Assembly (NCBI RefSeq): GCF_904424705.1
Contig: NZ_CAJGBF010000025.1
Location: 1-48,545 of the forward strand
Reading direction: 5' to 3'
From: Rossellomorea arthrocnemi
Lineage (GTDB): Bacteria; Bacillota; Bacilli; Bacillales; Bacillaceae_B
Length of the DNA stretch: 48,545 nucleotides
Numbering within the stretch: position 1 is the stretch's first letter; each line of letters starts with the position of its first letter. The notes below the pieces were generated by a model. That model was not told the DNA's origin, ran no database searches, and saw only the letters and a program-made list of their open reading frames with translations. Positions 8,494 through 17,631 of the stretch are shown piece by piece. The translations under genes and the position numbers were made by a program.

Positions 8494-8850
8494 CTAGTCC
8501 CCCAGTTCCAATTGTAATTTCTCCAGACCTTTTTCCAGATCAAGAGCGGTTAGGACGTCCTCTAACCTGATTCCAAGCTCAATCAACGTAATCGCTACAG
8601 CTGGCTGAATGCCCGTGATGACAACTTTTGCTCCCATTAATCTGGACATGTTAATCACATCTCCAAGAACTTTGGCGATAAAGGAGTCAATGAAATCAAT
8701 GGAGGTAATGTCAATTACAACTCCCCTTGCACTGGTCTCGTGAATCTTCTGTAGAAGATCCTCTTGAAATTGAAGGGCTGTTTGATCATCCAGCTCCCAC
8801 TGAATGGAAATTAACAAACAATCATGCAGCTTTAAAATTGGTATTCTCAC
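8494..8850 (-). CDS. rsbS: Stressosome scaffold RsbS
   Basis: 118-residue single STAS domain. The conserved phospho-serine is in [15 protein letters not shown] at residue 56, corresponding to Ser59 of B. subtilis RsbS. It uses a GTG start behind GGAGGG, overlapping the rsbR stop by four bases. RsbS and RsbR together form the stressosome core that traps RsbT. Confidence 0.96.
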   Translation of the reverse strand: MRIPILKLHDCLLISIQWELDDQTALQFQEDLLQKIHETSARGVVIDITSIDFIDSFIAKVLGDVINMSRLMGAKVVITGIQPAVAITLIELGIRLEDVLTALDLEKGLEKLQLELGD

Positions 8851-9677
8851 TCTAATCCCTCCGCCGAAACTATTTTTCGATTTGTCATTTCAAGAGCCTT
8901 TTCTATTCCTTTTCTTAACGTACTATTGGTGCTGAACTGATTAAGGTCGATTCCTAAATTCACAATTGTCTGTGCAATCTCCGGTCTAATCCCCACGAGC
9001 ATACACTTCGCGCCGACTAAACGTACGGCTTCTGCAGCCTGGATGATATGATGGGCGACCATTGTATCCACGACCGGCACACCGGTTATATCAATGAGCA
9101 CGACTTCTGCCCTGTGCTTCACCACACCATTTAAGAGGTTCTCCATGATTAACCGGGCGCGTTCCGTATCTATCGTACCTACAAGGGGCATGATGGAGAT
9201 CTTTTCGAATACCGGTATAAGTGGTGCTGATAACTCCTGCAATGCTATCTTCTGAAGAGAAACCGTTCTTTCCCATGATTCTGTATAAGCTTTAACCACT
9301 TTGTTGTACATTGGTGTCAGCCATTGATCGAATTTCTCAACCTGAGCAGCATGATTTACATCCGTGATCAGTTGGTCATTCGTCATACCTTCGTATACCA
9401 CCTTACCAAATGCACCTAAAGCAGATGTCACAAATGTAAGTGGCCACCCTAACCTGACAACCTTTTCAGCGAAATCTTCCAAGCGGTTATTGAATTCTTT
9501 GGAATCTCTTAAGTTTGAAGTAATCATTTCAACAAACTCATGGCTTGTCTTAGTGAAAACCTGATCTGAAACGACTTGAAGAAACTTCTCATCTGCTTCA
9601 TTCCTCATCCGTTCCATCCAAATACTAGTGATTTCTGACTTATTGTCCTGAATATAATCCGTGACTTCACTAAACAT
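8847..9677 (-). CDS. rsbR: Stressosome sensor/co-antagonist RsbR
   Basis: 276 residues: an N-terminal non-haem globin-like sensor half (about 1-140) and a C-terminal STAS domain. Thr171 (in GTIDTERAR) and Thr205 (in GVPVVDT) fall at exactly the residue numbers of the two RsbT phosphorylation sites in B. subtilis RsbRA. It is the first gene of the operon. A sigma-A promoter is expected just upstream, but I could not define one confidently. Confidence 0.95.
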   Translation of the reverse strand: MFSEVTDYIQDNKSEITSIWMERMRNEADEKFLQVVSDQVFTKTSHEFVEMITSNLRDSKEFNNRLEDFAEKVVRLGWPLTFVTSALGAFGKVVYEGMTNDQLITDVNHAAQVEKFDQWLTPMYNKVVKAYTESWERTVSLQKIALQELSAPLIPVFEKISIMPLVGTIDTERARLIMENLLNGVVKHRAEVVLIDITGVPVVDTMVAHHIIQAAEAVRLVGAKCMLVGIRPEIAQTIVNLGIDLNQFSTNSTLRKGIEKALEMTNRKIVSAEGLE

Positions 9678-9808
9678 TTAGTTCTCTCCATTCTATCATA
9701 TGAAATTTATACTCAGCATTTATGTCGATTGATGTAACCCAATCTTAAAGTAGTTTACAACTATGAACGAAAAATGACGTAATTACTTTAATAGTAACAA
9801 ATAAATAT

Positions 9809-9859
9809 GGAAAAGAAAAAACCTATGCCTTTTCGGGTATTTTTTATGCTTTCTTTTCC
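9809..9859 (-). terminator. Long A/T-rich hairpin, probable second terminator
   Basis: GGAAAAGAAA at 9809-9818 pairs with TTTCTTTTCC at 9850-9859, enclosing AAAAACC/GGGTATTTTT. On the minus strand the inner stem is followed by TTTTTTC, a terminator-like arrangement between ndoA and rsbR. Confidence 0.5.
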
Positions 9860-9960
9860 CATTATAAATTGTTTACCTTGTTTTGTCATAAAATTGTCTG
9901 TATATTCGATTATCCATATTCTACTTCAGGGGTAAAAATGGACCAGGATTTCTCCATGGA

Positions 9961-10015
9961 AAAAAAGCAAAACAAAAAGGCCTAATGATCAAGGTTTTGT
10001 TTGATCAGCAAGCCT
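9961..10015 (-). terminator. Terminator of ndoAI-ndoA
   Basis: AAGGC (9977-9981) pairs with GCCTT, and an inner TGATCAA/TTGATCA stem closes on a short loop. On the minus strand the stem is followed by TTTTTGTTTTG and a later run of T. It begins about 70 bases after the ndoA stop. Confidence 0.75.
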
Positions 10016-10082
10016 TCTGGTTTGCAAATATATTGTCCCTATTGCAGACATGATATGGTTCCACACAGCGAAAGGTTATGGG

Positions 10083-10433
10083 TTAAAACTGAATCAGACC
10101 CACACTGATTTGCAGGGCGTCATCCACTTTCTCCATCATCTCATCATCCAAGTGTGTTATTTTATCGGTAAGACGTTGTTTGTCAATCGTTCGAATCTGT
10201 TCAAGCAAGATAACGGAATCACGTTCAAAGCCATAACGTTTTGCATCAATTTCAACATGAGTAGGCAGTTTTGCTTTTTGAATTTGTGCGGTAATGGCAG
10301 CTACAATAATTGTGGGACTAAACCTGTTCCCTATATCGTTTTGAATAACAAGTACCGGCCGAACTCCGCCTTGTTCTGATCCTACAACAGGAGAAAGGTC
10401 TGCAAAATATACGTCACCACGCTTTACAATCAA
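10083..10433 (-). CDS. ndoA: Type II toxin, mRNA interferase EndoA (MazF family)
   Basis: 116 residues, full length for MazF/NdoA, with the family start [22 protein letters not shown] and the conserved RPVLVIQND and [18 protein letters not shown] segments. EndoA cleaves RNA at a short U-rich motif (UACAU in B. subtilis). It lies four bases behind its antitoxin and immediately upstream of the sigma-B operon, a known conserved linkage. Confidence 0.96.
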   Translation of the reverse strand: MIVKRGDVYFADLSPVVGSEQGGVRPVLVIQNDIGNRFSPTIIVAAITAQIQKAKLPTHVEIDAKRYGFERDSVILLEQIRTIDKQRLTDKITHLDDEMMEKVDDALQISVGLIQF

Positions 10434-10437
10434 AGGA

Positions 10438-10719
10438 TTAACCTCCGCTTACTAAGCGTTCGACTGTATGTTCTGCCTCATATTCTGCTTGGATCGCTTC
10501 TGAAGCGATTGCAAGATTAATCTTAGCCATTTCCATATAGCCGCGTCTCATAGATTCACGTAATTGTCTCTTCTTACGCTCTCTTAAATACATTTTGGTT
10601 GCACGATAAATAAACTCATTGCGATTCACATTTTCTTGATCTGCAAAGCCGTCTAATTCTGTAACAAGCTGTTGCGGTAGACGAATTAAGATTTCTGTTG
10701 TTGCGCTGGATTCAGACAC
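10438..10719 (-). CDS. ndoAI: Antitoxin EndoAI (ribbon-helix-helix)
   Basis: 93 residues with a GTG start behind GGAGGTG. The N-terminal RHH DNA-binding fold is [18 protein letters not shown], followed by a helical tail that wraps the toxin. It should bind EndoA and autorepress the pair. The promoter is at 10772-10800. Confidence 0.93.
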   Translation of the reverse strand: MSESSATTEILIRLPQQLVTELDGFADQENVNRNEFIYRATKMYLRERKKRQLRESMRRGYMEMAKINLAIASEAIQAEYEAEHTVERLVSGG

Positions 10720-10771
10720 AAACTACACCTCCACCAATCACTACATACCGTTTCTGTTCATTAACATATTT

Positions 10772-10800
10772 ATCATACCATCAATTAAAGGGAATGAAAA
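10772..10800 (-). promoter_or_regulatory. Probable sigma-A promoter of ndoAI-ndoA
   Basis: Minus strand: TTTTCA (10795-10800), 17 bases, TATGAT (10772-10777). It lies about 50 bases upstream of the ndoAI start, in the gap after alr. Confidence 0.6.
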
Positions 10801-10845
10801 GTTAATTTATCAATCTCTTCTATTATCCACCATTTAAAATACTAA

Positions 10846-12051
10846 TTATTCATCAAATTGATCGTTATTTTCCCATTGTCTTTGTATCCCAGTTGATAAG
10901 AGTTTGTTCGATACTTCCGTAGGTTCTCCATTCCGTATATAAATACGCGGCACTCTTGTTGAAATGATACAAGGTATCTCATAGTTAATGGTATCAAGCT
11001 TTCCAGCGATTTCATCCATTGATACAGTGTCCGCACCCTGATTGCCGATTAACGTGACACGTGTGCCAGTCGGCCGGTATTCAGGGAGCCTTATCATGCA
11101 TTGATCCATGCAGATTCTTCCAACAATTGGAACTCTCTTTCCTTCCACCAAAACGTCCTGACCTTGTAATTTCCGAAGCCACCCATCAGCATACCCAATC
11201 GGAATGGTTCCGATCCACTCAGTTCCTTGCGTTTCATACGTCGCTCCGTAACTGATTTTCTCTCCCGCTCCAAGTTCCTTTGTATGAATGAGTCTTGCGT
11301 GTAGGGAAAAGACTTCCTTCAAAGGAAACGGCAGTTCCGGCTTCATCTCCATGGATGGAGTGAGCCCGTACATTGCGATCCCTACCCGCACAGCATTGAA
11401 TAGGGTGTTCGTTTTCCGTAAAGCAGCTGCACTATTGGAAGAATGAATATAGACAGGAAGGGAATCCAATTGTTCAAGCATGTGTTCGAATCGCTTCAAT
11501 TGCTCGTCAAGATAGTCATCATTCAATTCATCCGCCGTGGCAAAATGGGTAAAGATCCCTTCAAGTCCGAATTGAGGATGAGCATGGATATTTTTCTCGA
11601 TACCTTTTAATTCTTCTACGGTACGAACCCCTACCCTGCCCATCCCCGTATCACATTTGATATGGAGGTTTAAATGATCTCCTTCTGACAGTTGCCCTCC
11701 AGCTTCCACAAGCCACTCACGCTGGAATACCGTTAATGAAATGTCCAGTCGGGCTGCGATTTGCACATCCTTTGCCCTTGTAGCCCCCAATACTAAAATG
11801 GGAGAGGTGATGCCCCCTCTTCTTAAGGAAATAGCTTCATCCAGGAAAGCAACGGCCACGCCATGCGCCCCTGCAGCAAGGGCTGTCAGAGACGTTTGCA
11901 CATCCCCATGTCCATAAGCATTTGCCTTCACAACGGCAAATACGTTCACTTCTTCAGGAATATGGCCTTTAATATTTTTTACATTTTCATATAAATGATC
12001 CAAATTGATTTCAGCCCAAGTATCACGAAAAAATTGCGTCTGGGTTTCCAC
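10846..12051 (-). CDS. alr: Alanine racemase
   Basis: 401 residues; PLP-dependent racemase making D-alanine for peptidoglycan. The PLP-lysine motif VVKANAYGHG is near residue 42, and the opposing catalytic tyrosine lies in KISYGATY. VGRICMDQCM is the conserved substrate-carboxylate region. The ORF opens at a GTG at 12060 that sits only two bases from GAGG; the GTG at 12051 has nine-base spacing and is preferred. Gene order alr-ndoAI-ndoA is the same as in B. subtilis. Confidence 0.95.
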   Translation of the reverse strand: METQTQFFRDTWAEINLDHLYENVKNIKGHIPEEVNVFAVVKANAYGHGDVQTSLTALAAGAHGVAVAFLDEAISLRRGGITSPILVLGATRAKDVQIAARLDISLTVFQREWLVEAGGQLSEGDHLNLHIKCDTGMGRVGVRTVEELKGIEKNIHAHPQFGLEGIFTHFATADELNDDYLDEQLKRFEHMLEQLDSLPVYIHSSNSAAALRKTNTLFNAVRVGIAMYGLTPSMEMKPELPFPLKEVFSLHARLIHTKELGAGEKISYGATYETQGTEWIGTIPIGYADGWLRKLQGQDVLVEGKRVPIVGRICMDQCMIRLPEYRPTGTRVTLIGNQGADTVSMDEIAGKLDTINYEIPCIISTRVPRIYIRNGEPTEVSNKLLSTGIQRQWENNDQFDE

Positions 12052-12232
12052 TCTCTTCACTTCCTCATATCTTTACACAAAACATTGTCATTCTATTCAA
12101 GAATACCATGGATTATTCATATTATCATTGATTGTGATAAATAGATTCCGGGGAAATGGTCCTTATTTTTAACAGGGAAGAAGCAATGGACCAGTGATTT
12201 CCGGGGATAGAGATGAGTTATATAAAGAGGGA

Positions 12233-12258
12233 AGAGGCGGACCCTTCAGGCCCGCCCC
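12233..12258 (-). terminator. GC-rich terminator after ydcC
   Basis: GAGGCGGACC and GGCCCGCCCC pair around loop CTTCA. On the minus strand it follows the ydcC stop by about 14 bases. The trailing sequence is only moderately T-rich (TCTTCCCTCTTTAT). Confidence 0.6.
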
Positions 12259-12272
12259 GATTATTATAAACT

Positions 12273-13286
12273 TTATTTCACCATTGAACCTTGAACGGAC
12301 TGCGCCACCATCACCATTTCAGATGGAGTCAGATCATTTGAAGCAAGCATATAATCCACACCATTATTCGTCCATCTGATGGATTGCTCTGTCATGGCCG
12401 CTACCGTGAAACCAAGGTCAACCAATTCCCCTTTTAGGGATGTAGACACAGTCATCGTAGGGACGACAGTCGTTTTCTCTTGTACGATTGTAAAGGATTT
12501 TTCACCATCGTAGGTTAAAATGACGCGTTTCCCTGTATCCGTCGCAACTTCTTTTTCTTCTATTAATTCAGTGCCGGTGATTTCTGACATCGGGTAAAGG
12601 ACGGTGAATTCCGAATCTTCTACTGATGCTGTAACCGGTACCTCAAGCTGAGCACCTGTCATATTTTTCTTCATGTCGAAATCTTTCTTGTCAAATGCGG
12701 CTTTCATGTCCATCTTAGAGAATTCCACTTTCACAAGAGGATTTTTGTCTGAATCCATGACATTCACGGATGCGGGAGTCAGGTCTTTTTTGTTGAAGGC
12801 AATTTCCTGAGTAGGAAGCATCTGGCTGTTCTGGTAACGTGTTTTCGTCGTGAAGACGTAGTGACTCTTCGTTTCTTTGAAGGTAGCATCTTTGTCTTCT
12901 AACACATCTTTGACAAGTGATTCATACAAGTATGCCTGACTGCTGTTTTCCGGCCAGTTGCTTTGGAATCGGAAGCTTTTATTCAAAGCCGGTGTCAGAA
13001 CGAACACTCCCTCATCATTCCTCAGGATCATTTGGCTTTGATCCTTCGCAGCGTTTTTTAAGGCTACTCGATAATAATTAGGGTCATTATGCCAGACTTC
13101 CACATCATAGGTTTGGGGTTCTTCTCCCACCTGCAGGGTCATTTTTGCATCTGCTTTGTACCCCTTCATATCCTCTACTTTTGCCTTAAGGTCCTTAGTT
13201 ACATCTTCTTTTGATTGCTCTCCGCAAGCAGCGAGCGCAATCACCGCTAACATGGAAATCACTAGTATCACTAGCTTTTTCTTCAT
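12273..13286 (-). CDS. ydcC: Outer-membrane-lipoprotein-sorting-like lipoprotein (YdcC type)
   Basis: 337 residues. A type II signal peptide with lipobox LAAC puts the modified cysteine at residue 21. The rest is a LolA/LolB-like beta fold with charged repeats such as DVEVWHNDPNYYRVALKN. In B. subtilis ydcC is a sporulation lipoprotein controlled by sigma-E, with an undefined role. A strong AAAGGGG site precedes the ATG. It sits between acpS and alr, as in B. subtilis. Its 5' leader contains the long inverted repeat at 13333-13419. Confidence 0.88.
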   Translation of the reverse strand: MKKKLVILVISMLAVIALAACGEQSKEDVTKDLKAKVEDMKGYKADAKMTLQVGEEPQTYDVEVWHNDPNYYRVALKNAAKDQSQMILRNDEGVFVLTPALNKSFRFQSNWPENSSQAYLYESLVKDVLEDKDATFKETKSHYVFTTKTRYQNSQMLPTQEIAFNKKDLTPASVNVMDSDKNPLVKVEFSKMDMKAAFDKKDFDMKKNMTGAQLEVPVTASVEDSEFTVLYPMSEITGTELIEEKEVATDTGKRVILTYDGEKSFTIVQEKTTVVPTMTVSTSLKGELVDLGFTVAAMTEQSIRWTNNGVDYMLASNDLTPSEMVMVAQSVQGSMVK

Positions 13287-13332
13287 TTTTTCAACCCCTT
13301 TTGTCCCAGGATATACGTAATTGAGAGAGGGG

Positions 13333-13419
13333 AAGGCCAGGTGTCAAAGAATGGACGATCCTTGAAAGAATGCCCGTATCCATTCGCCAGCGAACCGCGA
13401 TTGTTAGTCACCTGGCCTT
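13333..13419. repeat. Inverted repeat between acpS and ydcC
   Basis: AAGGCCAGGTG at 13333-13343 is an exact inverse complement of CACCTGGCCTT at 13409-13419, with partial pairing extending outside the arms. A nested GAATGG/CCATTC pair lies inside. The T-run expected of a simple terminator is absent. Confidence 0.65.
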
Positions 13420-13497
13420 GTCTCTCCTATTGCACTACTGAATATATGAGACAACCTGAGGGATTATGCTAGTGAAGATGACAAGCTTGAAATTTAA

Positions 13498-13848
13498 TTA
13501 CTCTTCCAGGACTACCTGTGCAGCTGCAAACTCACTGCTATGGGTGATGGATAGATGGGCAGTCACCCCATCAGGCTTGGAAAAGTAAGGCTTGCCGCTT
13601 CCATCCTTACTGATTTCAATATCCTGGAACGAAAGCACCGACCCAATCCCTGTTCCATTCGCTTTGGCGTATGCTTCTTTCGCCGCAAAACGTCCCGCCG
13701 CATATTCAACCCTGCGCCTGTCACTTAAAGAAAAAAACATCTTTTCTTCTCTGTCCGTCAAAACTCTCTTCAGGAACTTCGGCTGACGTTCCAATAATTC
13801 CCGGATACGCCCAATCTCAACAATATCCAATCCTATTCCTTTGATCAT
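13498..13848 (-). CDS. acpS: Holo-[acyl-carrier-protein] synthase
   Basis: 116 residues from the ATG at 13848; the twelve extra N-terminal residues of the longest ORF are not part of the family. AcpS transfers 4'-phosphopantetheine from CoA to acyl carrier protein. The two signature blocks are present: [12 protein letters not shown] with the metal-binding Asp near residue 8, and [26 protein letters not shown] lies upstream. It is divergent from the rhomboid gene and upstream of ydcC. Confidence 0.96.
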   Translation of the reverse strand: MIKGIGLDIVEIGRIRELLERQPKFLKRVLTDREEKMFFSLSDRRRVEYAAGRFAAKEAYAKANGTGIGSVLSFQDIEISKDGSGKPYFSKPDGVTAHLSITHSSEFAAAQVVLEE

Positions 13849-13983
13849 ATGGGATTCCCCTTCTACTCTTGTCCTATTTTGCATATTTTAATAACATTAC
13901 TCGTGATTTTCACTGTTTTCTTATACTATAGTACTAACTGAATTATTTATGTTATGTAACGAGCCTATCTAGGAGGATACAAT

Positions 13984-14568
13984 ATGTTTGTACGAACGGA
14001 AAGTTTTTCTCAATTTTTACGATACTATCCTATTATTTCCCTGATTGTATTGATTCATATCGTTCTTTTTGCCGTCAGCGCCCTTCCTATTTTCCCTCAA
14101 CTGTGGGTATATGAACAACTGGCAGGGGTGAATGTATTCATTAAAGAAGGGGAATGGTGGAGACTGATCACCCCCATCTTCGTTCATATGGGGTTTGCCC
14201 ACCTGTTATTTAACTCCTTTTCCCTTGTACTATTCGGACCACCCCTTGAAAAACACCTTGGAAAATGGAAATTCGTCAGTCTTTATTTAGCAAGTGGTGT
14301 GTTTGCCAATATCATTACGTACTTAGTCAAACCCCTCACCTACAGCCATGTTGGTGCCTCTGGAGCTATATTCGGACTGTTCGGGTTTTACATCGCCATG
14401 ATCGTTCAGAAAAATCATTTCATCACAAGGGAAAGTCGTCAAATCATCTTACCTATCGTGATTATCGGGATCGTTATGACATTTATGCAGTCGGGAATAA
14501 ACATTACGGCTCACATCTTCGGATTGATTGCAGGGTTTGTCATCGGCTGGATATCAGGAAGGAAATAA
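13984..14568 (+). CDS. ydcA: Rhomboid family intramembrane serine protease
   Basis: 194 residues with about six hydrophobic segments. The catalytic serine is in VGASGAIFG (Ser126) and the paired histidine in NITAHIFG (His177). WWRLITPIFVH near residue 58 is the family WR motif region. AGGAGGATACAAT precedes the ATG. Substrate unknown. Ends just before a terminator shared with ydbT. Confidence 0.93.
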   Translation: MFVRTESFSQFLRYYPIISLIVLIHIVLFAVSALPIFPQLWVYEQLAGVNVFIKEGEWWRLITPIFVHMGFAHLLFNSFSLVLFGPPLEKHLGKWKFVSLYLASGVFANIITYLVKPLTYSHVGASGAIFGLFGFYIAMIVQKNHFITRESRQIILPIVIIGIVMTFMQSGINITAHIFGLIAGFVIGWISGRK

Positions 14569-14578
14569 GGAACACGCG

Positions 14579-14610
14579 AAAAGGCGACCCGCTCTTGCCG
14601 GTCGTCTTTT
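14579..14610. terminator. Bidirectional terminator, ydcA and ydbT
   Basis: AAAAGGCGACC and GGTCGTCTTTT pair around CGCTCTTGC. There are T-runs on both strands, so it can serve the two convergent genes. Confidence 0.85.
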
Positions 14611-14613
14611 CAT

Positions 14614-16068
14614 TTATACACGATGAGAAAACCAGGAAGCAATCCTTTGAACGTCGTCTTTATCAAGGTCCCTGACCGGACTTGCATAACCGGTTTCTCC
14701 AGACTTCACCGTCGTAGTAAGACTCCCAAGTCCTTTTCTCGATTGGAACCAGCTCTCTTTCGTATCAAGTGACTGGATCCGATTTTTCTTCACATACATC
14801 GTATTCTTTAACACACCTCTATAACGTAAAGATAATTGGCCCCCGTCGATTCTAAAGCCTCCTGCTCGATACTGGTAGTAACCAAGCACCCCAAATGGCA
14901 GGATCAAAATCGCAGCCCAAAGACCATACGGCCAAAAGAAATAACAGGCAGCTGCGGTTGGCACCAGCACCCAGACGGATTGTCTGAACACATACCTCCT
15001 CATGGAACGTACCGGCAACCCCTTAAAATCCTCTTGAATGATATATTCAGGGAACAATCCCTTTAACAAACCAGGTACTCTTTCCTTCTTTACAATCGGG
15101 AACAGCTTAATACTCGTACTGTCTTTCTCTAAAACAGAACCCCCGGCATTTTCAATATGCACTGTACAATACCCAATCAGCTGCCTGACGGGATTTTCTA
15201 CTACCCGGATGCCTTGAACACGGTTTAACGGTACCGTCACCTGCTTCTTTTCAAGCAGTCCTCTTGTCATAACAATATGATCGTCCACTATTTTTATCTT
15301 AAAATCCCCATAAATAATAAACGTCCAAACGATCGAGAGGAACCAGGCAAAAATCAAGCCCAGAAATGCCGTCAATGCGACAATGAACACTCCGCTTTTT
15401 ACAAATACGGCCACTTCCTCGTACACAGCTTTATAGGGGATGAGTTCATTAAATTGCGATAAGAATAAAGCAACACCTGAAATGATGACTCCTACTCCTC
15501 CTGATGTTGCCGCAAGTACCCAGATATCTTTAGAATCCAGGGCGAAAAAGGGTTCTTCATCCTGAATCCCAGATGGTTGTTGGGAATCATCCGCAACGGT
15601 AAGACCCTTCTTCTCTACATAAATCATCTTTTCTAGTTCCAGCGCTTCCTCCTTTGAAATAGCGGTCAGTTCCGCTTCAGACTCCCTGGAGTTGGAAGAA
15701 CCTGCTGTTTCGACCTTCACCTTCACGAGTCCAAAAGGCCGGTGCAAAATCCCTTCCGAGAAATTCAGGCTCTGGATCCGGTCAATGGGGATATACCGTT
15801 TCTTTTTCACAAATAACCCATACTCAATCCGCAGTTCACCTTCTTCCAACCGGTAAGTAAATCGGAGCCACTTTATAATCCCGAAGGCAAGAACGAAGAC
15901 CAGAACAGCCGCCATAGATAGTAAAGGCAAGTAATCCCAAAAACCATTCTTTTCTCCCTGGTTGTTTATGACAAATAAAAACACAAAAGGTACAATTAAA
16001 TCTTTTAGTTGTTTAATGAAACTCGCCACTGCCGATATGGGGTGAAGGCGTTTGTATTCAGACATCAT
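14614..16068 (-). CDS. ydbT: Membrane protein with repeated bacterial PH (DUF304) domains, YdbT type
   Basis: 484 residues. Several paired hydrophobic segments alternate with PH-like domains, each beginning with the family pattern YRLEEGELRIEYGLFVKK, KIVDDHIVMTRGLLEKK or GGQLSLRYRGVLKN. The repeated IPIDRIQSL/VPLNRVQGI/VKKNRIQSL turns mark three PH units. The start overlaps the end of ydbS (11 bases). In B. subtilis the ydbS-ydbT pair is reported to protect against certain antimicrobial peptides; that is recall, not shown here. Confidence 0.88.
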   Translation of the reverse strand: MMSEYKRLHPISAVASFIKQLKDLIVPFVFLFVINNQGEKNGFWDYLPLLSMAAVLVFVLAFGIIKWLRFTYRLEEGELRIEYGLFVKKKRYIPIDRIQSLNFSEGILHRPFGLVKVKVETAGSSNSRESEAELTAISKEEALELEKMIYVEKKGLTVADDSQQPSGIQDEEPFFALDSKDIWVLAATSGGVGVIISGVALFLSQFNELIPYKAVYEEVAVFVKSGVFIVALTAFLGLIFAWFLSIVWTFIIYGDFKIKIVDDHIVMTRGLLEKKQVTVPLNRVQGIRVVENPVRQLIGYCTVHIENAGGSVLEKDSTSIKLFPIVKKERVPGLLKGLFPEYIIQEDFKGLPVRSMRRYVFRQSVWVLVPTAAACYFFWPYGLWAAILILPFGVLGYYQYRAGGFRIDGGQLSLRYRGVLKNTMYVKKNRIQSLDTKESWFQSRKGLGSLTTTVKSGETGYASPVRDLDKDDVQRIASWFSHRV

Positions 16069-16537
16069 CTTCCGCCACCCTCGCCAGTTGTGATATCGAA
16101 TTCCTCAATTCATCTGCTTCGTCCATTTCCAATGCCGGAATTTCATGAACAGTTGCTGCAGTGGAAATGGTAATTGTCGATAGTCCATATCTTTTTAAAA
16201 TCGGCCCCTGTACCGTATCGACATGCTGCACCCTTACCATCGGAACAAGCGTCCGCTTCACAATGAAAATACCCCTCTGCAATTCAATCTCCTGTTCCCT
16301 CACCTCATACCGCCATCTTTTCCACTTGATCGACGGAAGCAGCAATACAAATAAATATGTAAAAAGCATCAAAACACCAACGGCTATTACGATCACCCAT
16401 CGGGACCAATCAAATATAAAAGTGAGCACAATTGCTCCGGCTGCCAGCGCAGCCACGACCAACGACTCCAACCATCCGTAAATCCTCCATACCTTCAAGG
16501 CCATGGGCGAAATCCTCTTTTGCGGTTCCCCTATCAT
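16058..16537 (-). CDS. ydbS: Membrane protein with a PH (DUF304) domain, YdbS type
   Basis: 159 residues from the ATG at 16537, which has GAGGGG at seven-base spacing; the GTG at 16552 lies within that site. Two transmembrane segments occupy about residues 17-65, followed by one PH unit (YEVREQEIELQRGIFIVK ... VPMVRVQHV). Translationally coupled to ydbT. Confidence 0.86.
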   Translation of the reverse strand: MIGEPQKRISPMALKVWRIYGWLESLVVAALAAGAIVLTFIFDWSRWVIVIAVGVLMLFTYLFVLLLPSIKWKRWRYEVREQEIELQRGIFIVKRTLVPMVRVQHVDTVQGPILKRYGLSTITISTAATVHEIPALEMDEADELRNSISQLARVAEDDV

Positions 16538-16621
16538 TCCAATCCCCCTCACATCTCTCTTACTAAATCTTACAGTATATATACGTTTTGGAACAGAGAT
16601 GGTTTCAGATTGTGCCGTCAG

Positions 16622-17584
16622 CTATATTAAATGAAAGGAACTCTTATCCACCCACTCTATTCCTTTGACCCCTCGCAAATCCTCTACCAATTGAAACAAC
16701 GCATCATCCTTTTTCTTCGCTTCAATCATACAATCGATTTCATCCACCGATCCCTTTACTCCATGTAAGAAGTCGAGAAACATTTTGGGATCAATGAAAT
16801 CGGCATGTGGCTTGTATTCTTCCGGAGACCGGGGACTCGATATATGCATTTTCACCGGCAGCGGGGACTGACTCCATGTTGCAACCACTCTTTCCCAATC
16901 CAATAACCAGTCTATTTTGTGATAAGCAAGATGGTGGTGATAATCAAATACAAGAGGAATACCCAGTTTCTCACACAAATAAAGGGCATCCGAGACGCTG
17001 AACACCGTATCATCATTTTCAAGGATAATCATCCGCTGAAGAGAGACCGGTGTCAGGCCCCAGTTATGAATAAACTGCTCGAGTGCCTTTTCTTTATCCT
17101 CATAAGCCCCACCCACATGAAGAACACATCGGTGGGTAGGGTCGACCCCCATCCCCTTTAATAATGCTTCGTGCATTTTTAACGTCTTCAGCGTATTTTT
17201 CAACACATCCACCTCACTGGAATTGAGGAGGACAAAATGATCAGGATGAAACCCCACCCTCATGGGGTGAAGCTGTAAGTATACTTTTATCGCATTGAGT
17301 TCATCCTTCAAAGGGGAAATGAAATCCCAACCCTTCAGTTCCGGATGATTTGCAAGAGGAATCAATTTTGAACTGAATCGATAAAAATGGATTTCATTCA
17401 GGACATTATGCTTTAAAAGCCGCAGGCAATTCGTAAGATTCGACTTAGCAATCCGCTCTAACTTTTGGATAGCCGCTTCCCGATCCTTTATCCCGTTAAA
17501 TTGTTTATATGTCATCGTTTGTGAAGGTGATGCGTTTTGAAGATTCATGCTCATGGCTACATAGCCGAGTTTTACGAGTGTCAT
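16622..17584 (-). CDS. uvsE: UV damage endonuclease UvsE
   Basis: 320 residues, standard length for the UVDE family. Recognised by the start LGYVAMSMNLQNASPSQT, the segment NCLRLLKHN, the metal-site strings RVGFHPDHFVLLNS and HVGGAYEDKEKALEQF, ILENDDTVFS, and LVFDYHHHLAYH. UvsE nicks 5' of UV photoproducts in a TIM-barrel active site with divalent metals. In spore formers it adds to spore UV resistance. It is inserted between ydbS and a broken NERD gene, a position that differs from B. subtilis gene order. Confidence 0.93.
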   Translation of the reverse strand: MTLVKLGYVAMSMNLQNASPSQTMTYKQFNGIKDREAAIQKLERIAKSNLTNCLRLLKHNVLNEIHFYRFSSKLIPLANHPELKGWDFISPLKDELNAIKVYLQLHPMRVGFHPDHFVLLNSSEVDVLKNTLKTLKMHEALLKGMGVDPTHRCVLHVGGAYEDKEKALEQFIHNWGLTPVSLQRMIILENDDTVFSVSDALYLCEKLGIPLVFDYHHHLAYHKIDWLLDWERVVATWSQSPLPVKMHISSPRSPEEYKPHADFIDPKMFLDFLHGVKGSVDEIDCMIEAKKKDDALFQLVEDLRGVKGIEWVDKSSFHLI

Positions 17585-17631
17585 GGGTGATGGACTCCTT
17601 TTTTGGGTTAGTATGTGCGATGGAAGGCGAA

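Larger units (their letters stand above)
9678..10082. other. 405-base intergenic region between ndoA and rsbR
   Basis: It holds two hairpins read as terminators for ndoA (9961-10015 and 9809-9859), then about 130 bases of AT-rich leader ahead of rsbR that should contain its promoter. No small ORF with a ribosome-binding site was found. Confidence 0.55.

Noticed and set aside
9678..9780. Sigma-A promoter for rsbR (TTGTAA ... TACATC)
   Set aside because: Spacing and -10 quality are poor; a promoter must exist here but the sequence does not identify it.
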